Shown here: positions 37,981 through 47,824 of the stretch, in pieces | Numbering within the stretch: position 1 is the stretch's first letter | How the letters are laid out: each line of letters begins with the position of its first letter | NCBI GenBank assembly: GCA_002749205.1 | Contig: PDOP01000037.1 | Coordinates: 1 to 64,000 of the forward strand | Length of the DNA: 64,000 bases | Source: Treponema sp. | GTDB taxonomy: Bacteria > Spirochaetota > Spirochaetia > Treponematales > Treponemataceae | Direction: 5' to 3' | Made by a program: the position numbers and the translations under genes | The notes under the pieces: generated by a model | The model's database searches: none | Seen by the model: the letters and a program-made list of their open reading frames with translations, nothing else | Told to the model about the DNA's origin: nothing

Positions 37981-38787
37981 TTATACAAAAAAAGAATTAA
38001 ACAATTGTCCTATCAGCAAATTCCAACCATCAATTAATACAAACAGCATAAGTTTGAATGGCATTGAAATTTGTATCGGCGGTAACATAATCATTCCCAT
38101 TGACATCAAAATACTGGAAACCACCATGTCTATTATAATAAACGGGATATACAGAAAAATCCCAATTTGAAACGCCCGTGTAAGTTCATGGATTACAAAA
38201 GCCGCAATTAGAACATGTGTCGGAACATCTGCCAATGTAGTCGGTTTATCAAGACGTGCCATAGTCATACAAAGCCGAATATGTGACGGGTCATTTTTCA
38301 TTTGATTATACATAAAAATTCGGATTGGTTTTTTTGCCTCGTTATAAGCTGTTTCTATATTTATTTCACCATCGGCCATCGGTTTAAATGATTTTGTATA
38401 TATTTGAGAAAATACAGGCCACATTATAAACAATGTTAAGAAAATTGCAATGCCGTTAAGCACTTGAGTCGGCGGAACTTGTTGAAGTGATAAAGCTCTT
38501 TTTACAAAATCAAGTACTATGGAAATACGCAAAAAACAGGTCATCAATAATATCAGACTTGGTGCAATTGATATTAAAGTTATGAGTAATAATACTTGTA
38601 CAGAAAAAGCAATTTCGTTATTGCTTTGAGGCTCACGAATATTAAATTGCAAAAAAGGAATTGTACCCGCTTGACGCTCGGAGTTTTGTGTTGTTTCACC
38701 ATCACTATCATCAATGCCTGTACTTTGAGCAATCAAAGGAGTAGCGAAAAGAAAAATTATAAAAAAGCAAATTATTATTTTCTTCAT
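37981..38787 (-). CDS. fliP: Flagellar export protein FliP
   Basis: A 268-residue protein with signal peptide (KKIIICFFIIFLFATPLIA), then four transmembrane segments. The family signature is intact: LMTCFLRISIVLDFVKRALSLQQVPPTQVLNGIAIFLTLF and GWNLLIGQLFNSFF at the end. FliP forms the pentameric core of the export channel. It overlaps fliO by 4 bases. Confidence 0.95.
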   Translation of the reverse strand: MKKIIICFFIIFLFATPLIAQSTGIDDSDGETTQNSERQAGTIPFLQFNIREPQSNNEIAFSVQVLLLITLISIAPSLILLMTCFLRISIVLDFVKRALSLQQVPPTQVLNGIAIFLTLFIMWPVFSQIYTKSFKPMADGEINIETAYNEAKKPIRIFMYNQMKNDPSHIRLCMTMARLDKPTTLADVPTHVLIAAFVIHELTRAFQIGIFLYIPFIIIDMVVSSILMSMGMIMLPPIQISMPFKLMLFVLIDGWNLLIGQLFNSFFV

Positions 38788-39461
38788 TTTTCCGCCTTGT
38801 TATCCGTTACTTCTGTTTCAATTTGATCTGTATCAATTTCTATTTTGTTAAGACGATTTCTTTGTCGAGAAAGAAATTCATTATCGGTGTTATCTTGGGA
38901 CCGGGTACTAGAAAAACCGGGTATAAAGCGAGATAATATTGATGCAAAATCTTTTTTTTCAAAAGGCTCCGATTTGTTGGCATTAAGATTCATTGCATTT
39001 ATAATGTCAGAATTTTCAATTTTTCCGAGAGATGTAAAAGTCTTATCAGTTGCTCCTAATAAAAAAGCTTCATTACCAATTGTAACAATATATAATGTTT
39101 TTGATGGGTCAATTTTTAAAGTTGCAACAACTTTAATATAAGGGTCTTCTGTGATTTTAAATACTTTTGCTTTCTTTAAAAATTTCAAAATTATATAAGC
39201 AAGGATACATACTATTAAGAGTGCTATTATCAGTCTAAAAAGCCCACTACCCTGTGTAACCGTACCTTTTGAAAAAGAAAGCTGTTTCATTTCCTTTTCT
39301 TGGTTTTCAGAGATGTCTTCAGTGTCGTTGATTTTTAAATTTTCTTCCGATATATCAGTGTCTTTTTTCCCTGTATCGGTATTTTGACTGTAAATCACAG
39401 TAGTACAAAATCCCCATAAGACGATACATAGGAGTAATCGGACTAAAGATTTTTTTTTCAT
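38784..39461 (-). CDS. fliO: Flagellar export protein FliO
   Basis: About 225 residues with signal peptide, one transmembrane helix (FRLIIALLIVCILAYIILKF, about residues 78-97) and a short cytoplasmic part with YIKVVATLKIDPSKTLYIVTIGNEAFLLGAT, the typical FliO signature. It stabilises FliP during export-gate assembly. The start is uncertain; ATG 39461 sits after a GGGGG stretch, with an in-frame GTG at 39470. It overlaps fliP by 4 bases. Confidence 0.85.
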   Translation of the reverse strand: MKKKSLVRLLLCIVLWGFCTTVIYSQNTDTGKKDTDISEENLKINDTEDISENQEKEMKQLSFSKGTVTQGSGLFRLIIALLIVCILAYIILKFLKKAKVFKITEDPYIKVVATLKIDPSKTLYIVTIGNEAFLLGATDKTFTSLGKIENSDIINAMNLNANKSEPFEKKDFASILSRFIPGFSSTRSQDNTDNEFLSRQRNRLNKIEIDTDQIETEVTDNKAEK

Positions 39462-39482
39462 TTCCCCCACCCATTTAAAATT

Positions 39483-40595
39483 TTATGTTATATCAGCCAT
39501 ACGCTCCGATGGTGATAATATTTCAGTTACACGCACACCAAAATTTTCATCAATAACAACAACCTCGCCTTTTGCAATTGGCTTATGATTTACAAGAATA
39601 TCTACATTCTCACCGGCAAGTTTGTCAAGTGCTATAATATGCCCTTCACCCATACCAAGAATTTCCTTTACCATTCTTTTAGTGCGTCCCAGCTCAACGG
39701 TGAGTTCCATATAAACATCCATTATAAGTCCAATGTTACCTTGCTCTTCTTCTGTTACAACATTTTGAAGAGGTGGAAATGCGACCGGTTGGATATTAGG
39801 ATTGGCTCCAAAACCTCCGGCTTGTGCCTGTTGGCCCATATTCATTTGTCCCATATTTGTACCTTGATTCAATTGTGCACCTCCATTATACCCTCCAGTA
39901 GGTTGTTGTGATGTGTTTTGATTCATAGTAGAATTTACTTCAGGCTCAGGCCCTTGTATTGCTTCTATTATTTTACTAAAAGCACCATCTGTCATTACTT
40001 CCCACATGGCGTAATTATCATTATCTATAGTTATATCATACTTAAAAACAGGAAATTCTTTTTGAGGTAGCCTAATCATTGCTTTAGGAACACTCACAGA
40101 TTCAGCAGGCTGATTTGCCACACCTCCAAGACCAAATCCATCAAGGGCTGTTATTTCCGCACTAACATAGTTTGAAACTACTTCACTAATAACAGACAAC
40201 GCCATATCATCAATTTCGGCTTTTTCTTCATGGTTCACTAAACTGACAATTTTTTCTGCCAATTCTACCGATAATACAAACACATGATCACCTGGCAATC
40301 CTGAAGAAAAATCTATAGTCGTAACAACAGCCATTTCCGGTATGTTTTGTAAAAACATTTCACGATTGTTAAGTTCAAATCCGGGGTCAACCACAACAAC
40401 AGTTTTACCGGTCATTGATTCAAGGTTAGCTTTTAAACCGGGAACAGTTGAGTCCAAAAATTTTTTTACACCAACAGCCTTAAAATCTGAAATTTCAGGT
40501 GCAGATGAGCTTGTCCCGGAAGCCCCGCCACCGCCCATGTCAATACCTGACAACAAAGCATCTATTTCATCTTGAGAAATTGAACCATCACTCAT
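39483..40595 (-). CDS. fliY: Flagellar motor switch protein FliY (FliN-type)
   Basis: About 370 residues. A FliM-like CheY-binding start (SISQDEIDALLSG) is followed by a CheC-like middle (residues 50-215), an asparagine/glutamine/glycine-rich linker, and the SpoA/FliN domain at the C-terminus (LMDVYMELTVELGRTKRMVKEILGMGEGHIIALDKLAGENVDIL). It binds phospho-CheY and is part of the switch C-ring. ATG 40595, with AAGGAG 9 bases upstream, overlaps fliM by 8 bases. An extra 11 residues from an upstream start are unlikely. Confidence 0.92.
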   Translation of the reverse strand: MSDGSISQDEIDALLSGIDMGGGGASGTSSSAPEISDFKAVGVKKFLDSTVPGLKANLESMTGKTVVVVDPGFELNNREMFLQNIPEMAVVTTIDFSSGLPGDHVFVLSVELAEKIVSLVNHEEKAEIDDMALSVISEVVSNYVSAEITALDGFGLGGVANQPAESVSVPKAMIRLPQKEFPVFKYDITIDNDNYAMWEVMTDGAFSKIIEAIQGPEPEVNSTMNQNTSQQPTGGYNGGAQLNQGTNMGQMNMGQQAQAGGFGANPNIQPVAFPPLQNVVTEEEQGNIGLIMDVYMELTVELGRTKRMVKEILGMGEGHIIALDKLAGENVDILVNHKPIAKGEVVVIDENFGVRVTEILSPSERMADIT

Positions 40596-41622
40596 AAAAG
40601 TCATCTCCTTCTGCAGAAAGATCCTCAAACTCTTCTGCTGTTATATCTTCAATCTTTTCCAAGATTTGTACGGCTGATTTTTTTCCTAAGACACCGGGCT
40701 GACAAAAGAATTTTTTTCTCTTTCCAACACTAAGCGTTAAAGGGTCTCCTACCTGAACATGCGGAAGACGAATTACATCACCAAATCTCAGATTTAGCAC
40801 ATCTCTGACAGTCAAATTTATTGAGCCAACTTCCGCCACAACATCAACATCAATCGTTGAAAGCTTTTCTTTTAATATTTCCATATGTTGTGTTGTTGAG
40901 CTACGGCGTGTTGCTGTAAACCAATACTGTGTAGATAATTTTGAAACAACGGGTTCAACAGTAACATACGGTAAACAGAAGTTCATCATACCTTCTTCTT
41001 CACCAACCTTAACTTCCAATGTTACAAGAATAACTATATCGTTAGGTGGTACAATTTGCGCAAATTGAGGTGTGGTTTCAATTTTTCCAAGTCGAGGTCT
41101 TAAATCAATAACCATTGTCCACGCTTCTCGCATATTAGCCAGAATTCTAACAATAACCCCTTCCATAACAGACGCTTCAATATCGGTTAGCTCTCGCTGT
41201 ATTTTTATACCATGCCCTTTTCCGCCAAAAAGTCTATCTATAATTGCAAATGTAATAGCAGGGTCTATCTCTAAAACAGCACTACCCGGTAGCGGGTCCA
41301 TATTTATAATCGCCAAAGTAGTCGGTGTAGGAATTGACCTTATAAACTCTTCATAAGTCAGCTGCTCAACCGTAGCAACATGAACATGTGCCAGACTTCT
41401 TAACTGTGCTGAGAGTGTTGTAGTTGTAAGTCGTGCAAAGGTCTCGTGCATCATTTTAATTGTACGAGTTTGCTCTGTAGAAAATTTATCCGGTCTTTTA
41501 AAGTCATATATCTTTATTTTTCTGGTATCATTTACAGACCTAAAATCTTCAGGCTCGGCATCACCAGAGCCTATTGCCGTGAGAAGCTGATCAATTTCAT
41601 TTTGCGAGAGTATATCTGTCAT
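40588..41622 (-). CDS. fliM: Flagellar motor switch protein FliM
   Basis: A 344-residue switch protein: N-terminal CheY-binding peptide LSQNEIDQLLTAI, CheC-like middle, and C-terminal SpoA domain (VGDPLTLSVGKRKKFFCQPGVLGKKSAVQI). It forms the C-ring with FliG and FliY and reverses the motor on CheY-P binding. It overlaps fliY by 8 bases and follows fliL by 2. Confidence 0.95.
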   Translation of the reverse strand: MTDILSQNEIDQLLTAIGSGDAEPEDFRSVNDTRKIKIYDFKRPDKFSTEQTRTIKMMHETFARLTTTTLSAQLRSLAHVHVATVEQLTYEEFIRSIPTPTTLAIINMDPLPGSAVLEIDPAITFAIIDRLFGGKGHGIKIQRELTDIEASVMEGVIVRILANMREAWTMVIDLRPRLGKIETTPQFAQIVPPNDIVILVTLEVKVGEEEGMMNFCLPYVTVEPVVSKLSTQYWFTATRRSSTTQHMEILKEKLSTIDVDVVAEVGSINLTVRDVLNLRFGDVIRLPHVQVGDPLTLSVGKRKKFFCQPGVLGKKSAVQILEKIEDITAEEFEDLSAEGDDFYE

Positions 41623-41624
41623 AT

Positions 41625-42173
41625 CTATTCCTGCCGGATTATATCCATTTGTAAAATTGCTACACTTCTAATTTTTCCACGAGAAAGCACATTGTCATTT
41701 ATTAGATTTCGCAATTCAATTTTTACATTCTCCTCATTTTCCAATTCTGCAATAGTTTTATTACTAAAATAAGACCTCAAAAAATCTTTAAGCTCAACAA
41801 TTCTTCCGGATAATTCTTGCGATGTGGTTTTATCGTCTTCTGTATACCCTAAATTCACTTCAACAATAACAGTCGCCGGCATAGAATCAGATGTCATTGT
41901 TTTTATCTGCCCAATACCCTTATAATATTGCAACATTTCTCTATTATCCCTGTATTCAGGAGATGTAGGATATTCAGAAAGACCTTTGCCTCTTTTATTC
42001 ATAATCTGCAAAGTAACAAGAACAACTGCTACAATAAAAATTGTAGCGGCAAGAATAATACCTATCCACTTTAACAAAACCGGTAAAAAAGAAACCCTTC
42101 TTTCAGATTTTACATCAATGTCCCCTTGAACATCGTCATCAGTTATTGACCCAATACCATCTTTATCAGCCAT
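41625..42173 (-). CDS. fliL: Flagellar basal body-associated protein FliL
   Basis: A 182-residue protein with a single transmembrane helix near residues 35-58 (WIGIILAATIFIVAVVLVTLQIM) and a periplasmic part ending in a FliL-type stretch (NDNVLSRGKIRSVAILQMDIIRQE). It surrounds the stator units and supports motor output. It lies 24 bases after motB and 2 bases before fliM. Confidence 0.92.
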   Translation of the reverse strand: MADKDGIGSITDDDVQGDIDVKSERRVSFLPVLLKWIGIILAATIFIVAVVLVTLQIMNKRGKGLSEYPTSPEYRDNREMLQYYKGIGQIKTMTSDSMPATVIVEVNLGYTEDDKTTSQELSGRIVELKDFLRSYFSNKTIAELENEENVKIELRNLINDNVLSRGKIRSVAILQMDIIRQE

Positions 42174-42197
42174 ATTAACACCCCCATTATTATATCA

Positions 42198-42911
42198 TTA
42201 AAAATGACCTTCGTCCAGAATAATTATATCAACTCTTCGATTATATGCCCTACCATCTGCCGTATCATTAGAAAATTTTGGCTTAGTATCTGCATAACCT
42301 GCAACGGAAAAATTATTTTCTTGTGCACCAAAATCTGAAAGCATATGTAATACATTAACAGCTCTTGCCGTAGATAACTCCCAGTTGCTTTTCCATACAT
42401 CTGAATCTACAGGAAACGAATCCGTATGACCTTCTATTCTAAATTTTCTCCCCGCAAGATCATCGGATGAAAGAAATTGTGCAATATGCAGTAATGTTTC
42501 TCGCGTTGCTTCAATATCCAACTCAGCGCTTCCTTGTTTAAAAAAAGCATCTGACGCAAGAGAAATAACAAGCCCTCTTTCATCACTTGTAACAGCAATT
42601 TTATTTGTTTTTATTTCCGGTGCAAAAAGAGAGACTGCTTTTTTCATTGATGTTGATAAATTTTTTCCCTTTTCCATAGAAGGCAAAGAGCTTACCGTAT
42701 TCCCTAAGTCAGCAACTTGACCTGAAGAAACAGAAATACCGCCACGCGTAGGATCTCCCGTAATAGATGCCATTGCCTGTAATTGCATTGCATCTACTTC
42801 CACAGGATCAAAAATCATAACAAAAAAGCAAAGCATAAGAGTAATCATATCTGCGTATGTCGTAAGCCAACCTGACGTAACAGGAAGCGGTTCTCTTTTT
42901 TTTCTTGCCAT
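42198..42911 (-). CDS. motB: Flagellar motor stator protein MotB
   Basis: A 237-residue stator protein. The single N-terminal helix carries the proton-binding Asp in [16 protein letters not shown]. The OmpA-like peptidoglycan-binding domain has [15 protein letters not shown] and the matching [12 protein letters not shown]. With MotA it couples ion flow to torque. It starts 3 bases after motA. Confidence 0.94.
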   Translation of the reverse strand: MARKKREPLPVTSGWLTTYADMITLMLCFFVMIFDPVEVDAMQLQAMASITGDPTRGGISVSSGQVADLGNTVSSLPSMEKGKNLSTSMKKAVSLFAPEIKTNKIAVTSDERGLVISLASDAFFKQGSAELDIEATRETLLHIAQFLSSDDLAGRKFRIEGHTDSFPVDSDVWKSNWELSTARAVNVLHMLSDFGAQENNFSVAGYADTKPKFSNDTADGRAYNRRVDIIILDEGHF

Positions 42912-42914
42912 TTA

Positions 42915-43694
42915 TTAACCTCTTAATACCTCTGCTTCCAAAGCCTCTCTATCTTTTGGATTTAAATAAGTTATAAGTTTTTGCGCTAAAATTCTAGGGT
43001 GATCACCGGCTTGAATACCCAATACACCTTCTATAATCATTTCTTTAGTTCTAACTTCAACATTATTCTGATAAGTCAACTTACTGGCTATCGGAACAAA
43101 AAGCCAGTTCTGCAAAAGAGAACCGTAAAAAGTAGTAACAAGAGCCGTTGACATATTAGTGCCTAAAGAAGAAGTATCTTCAAGACTTAACAACATACCT
43201 ATAAGACCCATAACAGTACCTAACATACCAAAACCCGGTGCCAAAGTAGCCCAAGCGTTTACAAGTGAAATCCAAGTACTATGTCGCCCTTCCATTTGAT
43301 TCAACTCATTCTCCATTAAGGCTCTTATTGCATCACCATCTATGCCGTCAACAACATTCTGTAACCCCACTCGCATAAAATGGTCTTCAAAATCTTCTAT
43401 TTCTTCTTCAAGTGCCAAAAGACCTGTTCTTCGACTTTTTTCAGAAAGGGCTATCAACTTTTGAACAAGCTCTTTTTCTCCAAATTCTACATTTTTGAAA
43501 ATTTTACCCATTACTTTGAATATTCCCAAAACATAGGATAGGGGGTATGTAATATATAACGACATATATGACCCGCCTATAGTAATAAAAAGAGATGATA
43601 AACTGAAAAGACCGACTATAGAGCCACCAACAACAGCACCTATCAATACAACTGTCAAGCCACCAAAAATACCTATAAAAGACGCTATATCCAT
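42915..43694 (-). CDS. motA: Flagellar motor stator protein MotA
   Basis: A 259-residue protein with four transmembrane helices; the second pair includes the conserved APGFGMLGTVMGLIGMLLSL stretch. It forms the ion-conducting stator with MotB. It lies 21 bases after flbD and 3 bases before motB. Full-length. Confidence 0.95.
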   Translation of the reverse strand: MDIASFIGIFGGLTVVLIGAVVGGSIVGLFSLSSLFITIGGSYMSLYITYPLSYVLGIFKVMGKIFKNVEFGEKELVQKLIALSEKSRRTGLLALEEEIEDFEDHFMRVGLQNVVDGIDGDAIRALMENELNQMEGRHSTWISLVNAWATLAPGFGMLGTVMGLIGMLLSLEDTSSLGTNMSTALVTTFYGSLLQNWLFVPIASKLTYQNNVEVRTKEMIIEGVLGIQAGDHPRILAQKLITYLNPKDREALEAEVLRG

Positions 43695-43715
43695 ATATTT
43701 TCCTTCTACCTATAT

Positions 43716-43913
43716 TTACATTTCATTTTTGAAAAAGCCTATCTTTTTTCGATAATTAACTATTGCAGAAATTACCTGCTCAGGAGTTTCCTTAACTACA
43801 CAACTCTTGCCCGACAACATTTTTAATGTAACATCGGGATTGCATTCTATAGTTTCAATTTGATGAGGATTCAACCAATAACTTTTTCCATCAAGTCTCG
43901 TTACCTGAATCAT
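43716..43913 (-). CDS. flbD: FlbD family flagellar protein
   Basis: A 65-residue protein (MIQVTRLDGKSYWLNPHQIETIECNPDVTLKMLSGKSCVVKETPEQV in outline), the short FlbD family found between flgE and motA in spirochaetes and Firmicutes. The function is not settled; a role near the hook or rod is assumed from the constant gene order. A five-residue in-frame extension to 43928 is less likely. Confidence 0.88.
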   Translation of the reverse strand: MIQVTRLDGKSYWLNPHQIETIECNPDVTLKMLSGKSCVVKETPEQVISAIVNYRKKIGFFKNEM

Positions 43914-43974
43914 ACTTAGCTCCCACACAAGCAGGTTCTGAAAATTACAAAACCTACCTGCGTATTATATCACA

Positions 43975-45369
43975 TTATCGTTTCAAATTCAATACTGTTT
44001 CTAACATTGTATCAGAAGTTTGAATAGTTTTTGCACCGGCTTGGAATCCTCTTTGCGTTACAATCATATCAACAAACTGATCAGTTAAATCAACATTACT
44101 CATTTCCAAAGTACCGCCAATCATCTTACCTTTTCCAACAGTTCCGGCAGTTGAAATATTAGCATAGCCTGAATTGTTTGATTCAACATAAGTATTTTCA
44201 CCGGCCTTTTCCAGTGCACCCTGATTAGCAAAACTTGCCATAGCCATTTGACCAATATCTTGTCGCACACCATTTGTATACACACCGGTAATTATACCGG
44301 CTTGATCAATCTTAAAATTTTCAAGATACCCAAGTGCATAACCGTCTTGTGTATAAGCCTTTGTTGTACTTTGTTGTGCAAACTGCGTTATAGAACTTCT
44401 TGATGTACCGACTTCTCCAAGATTAACAGAAAAATTATGTCTTGTAGGCTCTCCGTTTGCGGCAGGAGTGGCTTCAGGAACATTATATGAAACATCTAAA
44501 ACAACCTGTCCACCGGGATTAGTAACATTTCCGGCACTGTCAGTAACCGAAAGAAGATGTCCGTAATTATCAAACTCAACAATAAATGTATTGCCGGTTC
44601 CGTCAGTAGTACCTATACCTGTACGAGTAGCAGTATCTTCACCTGTCATAGGATCTAAAACATTTACTGTTCCCGTCCATTGATTAGTTGTTCCCGGAAC
44701 ACGAGAAAATGTAATATTAAGCTCTTGAGCATTACCAAAACTGTCATAAACCTTAAACTCGGTTACCCAAGTTGATTTTAATATTTCTGCGGGTGTTGCA
44801 TTCTCAGGTAATACAGGCATTCTTTTATCCAAATTACAAGCATAATTTACCATCGTAGTTTCTTTAGCATCAAGCTTTTGTCCAATCGGAATAATTAAAT
44901 CTTCTGTTGCACCTGATGTATTCAAAATTCTTGCACCGTCTACTTCTTTTACCATCCAGCCTTGAACACGAAAACCGTTTGCAGGATCAACCATAGTACC
45001 GTCTCTATCTACAATAAAAGCACCATCTCTTGTAAAAAAAGTTTTATCACCTTCTTTTAGAACAAAAAAACCATTTCCCGAAATTGCAACATCTGTATTT
45101 ACACCTGTTGTTTGAAATGTACCTTGTGTATGAATTGTATCAATACTGGCAACCATAACACCCAAACCAACCTGCTTAGGATTGATACCGCCAACAGTTT
45201 CAGTTGGTCTTGATGCACCACCGAGGTGCTGAGAAATTAAATCCTGAAAATTAACACGACCACGCTTAAAACCTGTTGTGTTTACATTTGCCACATTGTT
45301 TCCAATAACATCCATTCTTGTTTGGTGATTTTGCATTCCGGATACACCCGAATATAAAGATCTCATCAT
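43975..45369 (-). CDS. flgE: Flagellar hook protein FlgE, with lysinoalanine cross-link residues
   Basis: A 464-residue hook protein. N-terminal motif [33 protein letters not shown] and C-terminal helix [22 protein letters not shown] are intact. Lys165 and Cys178, counted from the first Met, are present in [20 protein letters not shown]; these are the residues that form the self-catalysed lysinoalanine cross-link between hook subunits of spirochaetes. It is 46 bases upstream of flbD and 18 bases after flgD. Confidence 0.95.
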   Translation of the reverse strand: MMRSLYSGVSGMQNHQTRMDVIGNNVANVNTTGFKRGRVNFQDLISQHLGGASRPTETVGGINPKQVGLGVMVASIDTIHTQGTFQTTGVNTDVAISGNGFFVLKEGDKTFFTRDGAFIVDRDGTMVDPANGFRVQGWMVKEVDGARILNTSGATEDLIIPIGQKLDAKETTMVNYACNLDKRMPVLPENATPAEILKSTWVTEFKVYDSFGNAQELNITFSRVPGTTNQWTGTVNVLDPMTGEDTATRTGIGTTDGTGNTFIVEFDNYGHLLSVTDSAGNVTNPGGQVVLDVSYNVPEATPAANGEPTRHNFSVNLGEVGTSRSSITQFAQQSTTKAYTQDGYALGYLENFKIDQAGIITGVYTNGVRQDIGQMAMASFANQGALEKAGENTYVESNNSGYANISTAGTVGKGKMIGGTLEMSNVDLTDQFVDMIVTQRGFQAGAKTIQTSDTMLETVLNLKR

Positions 45370-45387
45370 AATTTTATTCTCCTCTTT

Positions 45388-45876
45388 TTAATTAGTATTT
45401 CCTGAATATATAGTTTTTACAGAATCCCATGAGTGCCAAGTTCCATTGACCAAAACCTCAGGTATTTCACCTCTACGAGTAGCGGTAACAATACCTGACA
45501 CTTTTTCTCCGGCAATCTCAAGACCAACTTTTTTTCCTACAACTCCCACAGCATCTGAAGAAGTCAGGTTTTTGGCTAACTTTTCAAAATTATTACTTAA
45601 ATTTGTCATCTGTTCAAGCGATGAAAACTGAGCCATCTGTGCAATGAACTGAGCATCTTCCATAGGCGAAGTAGGATCTTGATGTTGAAGTTGAGCTATT
45701 AAAAGCTGCAAAAAATCATCTTTTCCCAATTCCTGTTTTGGCATTCTTGAGCCAAACTCCTTTTTATTCAAGCGGTCTACTTCAAGCTGCAAAAGACTTT
45801 TTTCTTTTTCACTCATTTCCCATGTAGGCATTTCTCTTGCCGGTTGATTACCCGCAGCACTTACTACACTATTCAT
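45388..45876 (-). CDS. flgD: Flagellar hook assembly scaffold FlgD
   Basis: A 162-residue protein shorter than the E. coli form. The N-terminal FlgD core (GKDDFLQLLIAQLQHQDPTSPMEDAQFIAQMAQFSSLEQM) is clear and a short FlgD-type C-terminal domain follows (VGKKVGLEIAGEKVSGIVTATRRGEIPEVLVNG). It caps the growing hook. It follows fliK by 31 bases and precedes flgE. Confidence 0.93.
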   Translation of the reverse strand: MNSVVSAAGNQPAREMPTWEMSEKEKSLLQLEVDRLNKKEFGSRMPKQELGKDDFLQLLIAQLQHQDPTSPMEDAQFIAQMAQFSSLEQMTNLSNNFEKLAKNLTSSDAVGVVGKKVGLEIAGEKVSGIVTATRRGEIPEVLVNGTWHSWDSVKTIYSGNTN

Positions 45877-45907
45877 AATCTATTTCTCCATATTTTTAAA
45901 ATTTAGA

Positions 45908-47242
45908 TTAAGCCAAAACATCAATTGTTTCAGCCTGCCCTAACCCATAAGCCTGAGTGTCGGCAAAAGCCTCTTTTACCATTAACTCCTGCAAAGAATC
46001 CTCGTATTCATCTGAAGCGGCAAAACCATGTTCTTGCCCTACAAAATCATTATGCTCACCGGATTCTGTCCAAGTTAAATCAAAATCAGCACTCTCAAAT
46101 CCACCACTCTCAAAAGATTCAATCAACCCTTCAAGATTTTCCTTAAAGGCGACATAGGCTTCTTCAGAAGCTACTACAATCTTACCAAGAACCTTTTTAC
46201 CTTCCGAAAGCTCCAAAAATATTCTCACATTTCCGAGTTTTTCAGGCTGTAAATTAAGTCTTATACTACCGGCATTATTATCCCGCAAAATAATTTTTCC
46301 TGCACGCAAAAAATCATCATTCATACCGTTTAACTCACTGGATAACAACTGACTAAAACTTTGAGAAGCCTGTGAACTTCCTGACTCTCGCGCCTCTGTG
46401 CCGGTAAAGAAAACACCTTCGCTTCTTTCAGCACCCTTTGGAATTATTATTGTAAAATCAACTGTAGAGCTATCGATACCGGTACGCTCTTCTGTTCCGG
46501 TCGAATGCACACCAATATTTGCATGTTCCGAAGTTACTTGACCTGTGCGCAAATCTTCAACAGAAAACAAGGGCTTTGGCTTAGAAGTCTTCTTTGGCGA
46601 ACCGGAAAAATCATCACCCTTTTTATCGGCATCGGCATCAGTATCAGCCTTTGATGATAGTTTTGAACTGGCAAACCTTAAGTTTTCAATCACTGATTCT
46701 TCAACAAAACCATTTTTGCCATCCAATGTTTTTTCTTTTCCTTTTCTCGCATTAGTTTCAGACTGTTCTAAATCATCTGCACTTGAAAGCAAAACAGCGT
46801 TTTCGCTTTCGTCTACATCATCTACAATACCTTCAAAAGCTAAATTAGTATTAACCTCTTCATCAGGGCTAACTCTTAACTCAGCTTTTTTTTCAAAATC
46901 TAAAGCCTTTGAATCCTTTTCAAATTTTGAGCCTTTTTCGACCTGTTTAGACTTTAAAACATTAGCCACCCCAAGACTCTTTTTACCATCCGTTGTTTTT
47001 GTGCTTTTCAATTTTGCATCAAAATCTTTACTACCCAAATCTTCAGAATTAAATTCAGCCTTATTTAAGTCCTTTTCGCCAACTTCTGCACTACCTGACG
47101 ATTTATCAGCCGTATTTTTCAGAGCGATTTTTTTAATCATTTCTAAAAAAGAACGGCCTTCAGTCGGGTTTTCTGCTTTTTTTGGTTTTTGCACTTTCTC
47201 CGGCTCATTTGGGAGCGTAGCATTAATTTCGACTGCTTGCAT
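45908..47242 (-). CDS. fliK: Flagellar hook-length control protein FliK
   Basis: A 444-residue protein at the operon head (tap1 position in treponemes). The N-terminal two thirds are low-complexity and rich in K, E, D, S and N (ruler region). The C-terminal Flg_hook domain is present (AGSIRLNLQPEKLGNVRIFLELSEGKKVLGKIVVASEEAYVAFKENLEGL). It measures hook length and triggers the FlhB switch. AGGAGG lies 7 bases before ATG 47242 and a sigma-28-like promoter sits just upstream. Confidence 0.9.
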   Translation of the reverse strand: MQAVEINATLPNEPEKVQKPKKAENPTEGRSFLEMIKKIALKNTADKSSGSAEVGEKDLNKAEFNSEDLGSKDFDAKLKSTKTTDGKKSLGVANVLKSKQVEKGSKFEKDSKALDFEKKAELRVSPDEEVNTNLAFEGIVDDVDESENAVLLSSADDLEQSETNARKGKEKTLDGKNGFVEESVIENLRFASSKLSSKADTDADADKKGDDFSGSPKKTSKPKPLFSVEDLRTGQVTSEHANIGVHSTGTEERTGIDSSTVDFTIIIPKGAERSEGVFFTGTEARESGSSQASQSFSQLLSSELNGMNDDFLRAGKIILRDNNAGSIRLNLQPEKLGNVRIFLELSEGKKVLGKIVVASEEAYVAFKENLEGLIESFESGGFESADFDLTWTESGEHNDFVGQEHGFAASDEYEDSLQELMVKEAFADTQAYGLGQAETIDVLA

Positions 47243-47263
47243 TAAACAACCTCCTACACCTAC

Positions 47264-47291
47264 TTTTCGGCAAAAAAAAGAAGTGTGTAAA
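47264..47291 (-). promoter_or_regulatory. Putative sigma-28 promoter of the fla operon
   Basis: On the minus strand GCCGAAAA (complement of 47264-47271) matches seven of eight bases of the sigma-28 -10 box GCCGATAA. A TTTA lies 16 bases further upstream (47288-47291) in the place of TAAA. The -10 box ends 22 bases before the fliK start codon. Since fliA is in the same operon, this would give positive feedback. Confidence 0.55.
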
Positions 47292-47332
47292 GAAAAAAAA
47301 CTAACAGGTTTAAATTTTATCGCTAACGCTCT

Positions 47333-47455
47333 GTAACCCGACAGGCTCGCATAATCTTTTTGACTTTTCTTTTTATTTGTATCGATGTTTCACCTATCGG
47401 TGAACCATCTTTTCTTTAAAACCTAATCGCCAAAAAGGATAGACATCGCCTGTCC
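47333..47455 (-). repeat. Dispersed structured element, family 1, copy 6 (inverted)
   Basis: Read on the minus strand. Outer stem GACAGGC (47340-47346) pairs with GCCTGTC (47448-47454). Inner stem CTTTTTG/CAAAAAG is at 47356-47362 and 47431-47437. An internal hairpin TTCACC-TATC-GGTGAA lies at 47389-47404. TATCC and ATTATGCGAG are both present, and GGGTT follows the outer stem. It lies upstream of the fla promoter, pointing towards fliK. Confidence 0.75.
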
Positions 47456-47580
47456 AAAACTACGAAAACGAAATGTTTTTGACGCCGGTTTTCAAGCTTA
47501 AACCACGAAAAAAACCGTAAGAATGCACCGTAATAAAAAAAAGAACACCGGAAAATTAAACAAATCGATTAACATTAAAT

Positions 47581-47756
47581 GGCGACCGAAGTCTATCCTT
47601 CCGCCGTTTATTTAAAAAAAAGAGGTGGCTTCTTAAAAAAGAAGACACCGATTAAACTTAACAAAAGAAGGCGGAAGATTATGCGAGGGAGCGGGTTGGC
47701 AATAAAATGTTTGCATCCGGCTTATCTAATATATAATAGTAGGTCAAACATTTTAT
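47581..47756 (+). repeat. Dispersed structured element, family 1, copy 7
   Basis: GTCTATCC is followed by inner stem CTTCCGCC (47598-47605) pairing with GGCGGAAG (47670-47677). An internal CTTCTT/AAGAAG hairpin lies between. ATTATGCGAG and GGGTTGGC (47693-47700) follow. The terminal hairpin has a 12-bp stem, ATAAAATGTTTG/CAAACATTTTAT (47702-47713 and 47745-47756). It faces copy 6 tail to tail. Confidence 0.75.
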
Positions 47757-47824
47757 GCTATAGCTTAATATAACACTAGTTTACATAGAGCAATTTTTAA
47801 TATAAAGATTACCGCAATACAAAT

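Noticed and set aside
38784..39470. Frameshift in fliO
   Set aside because: The frame is intact; the doubtful part is only the start codon (ATG 39461 or GTG 39470).
47579..47773. A 64-codon open frame over family 1 copy 7
   Set aside because: It is formed by the paired arms of the repeat element and carries no start signal.
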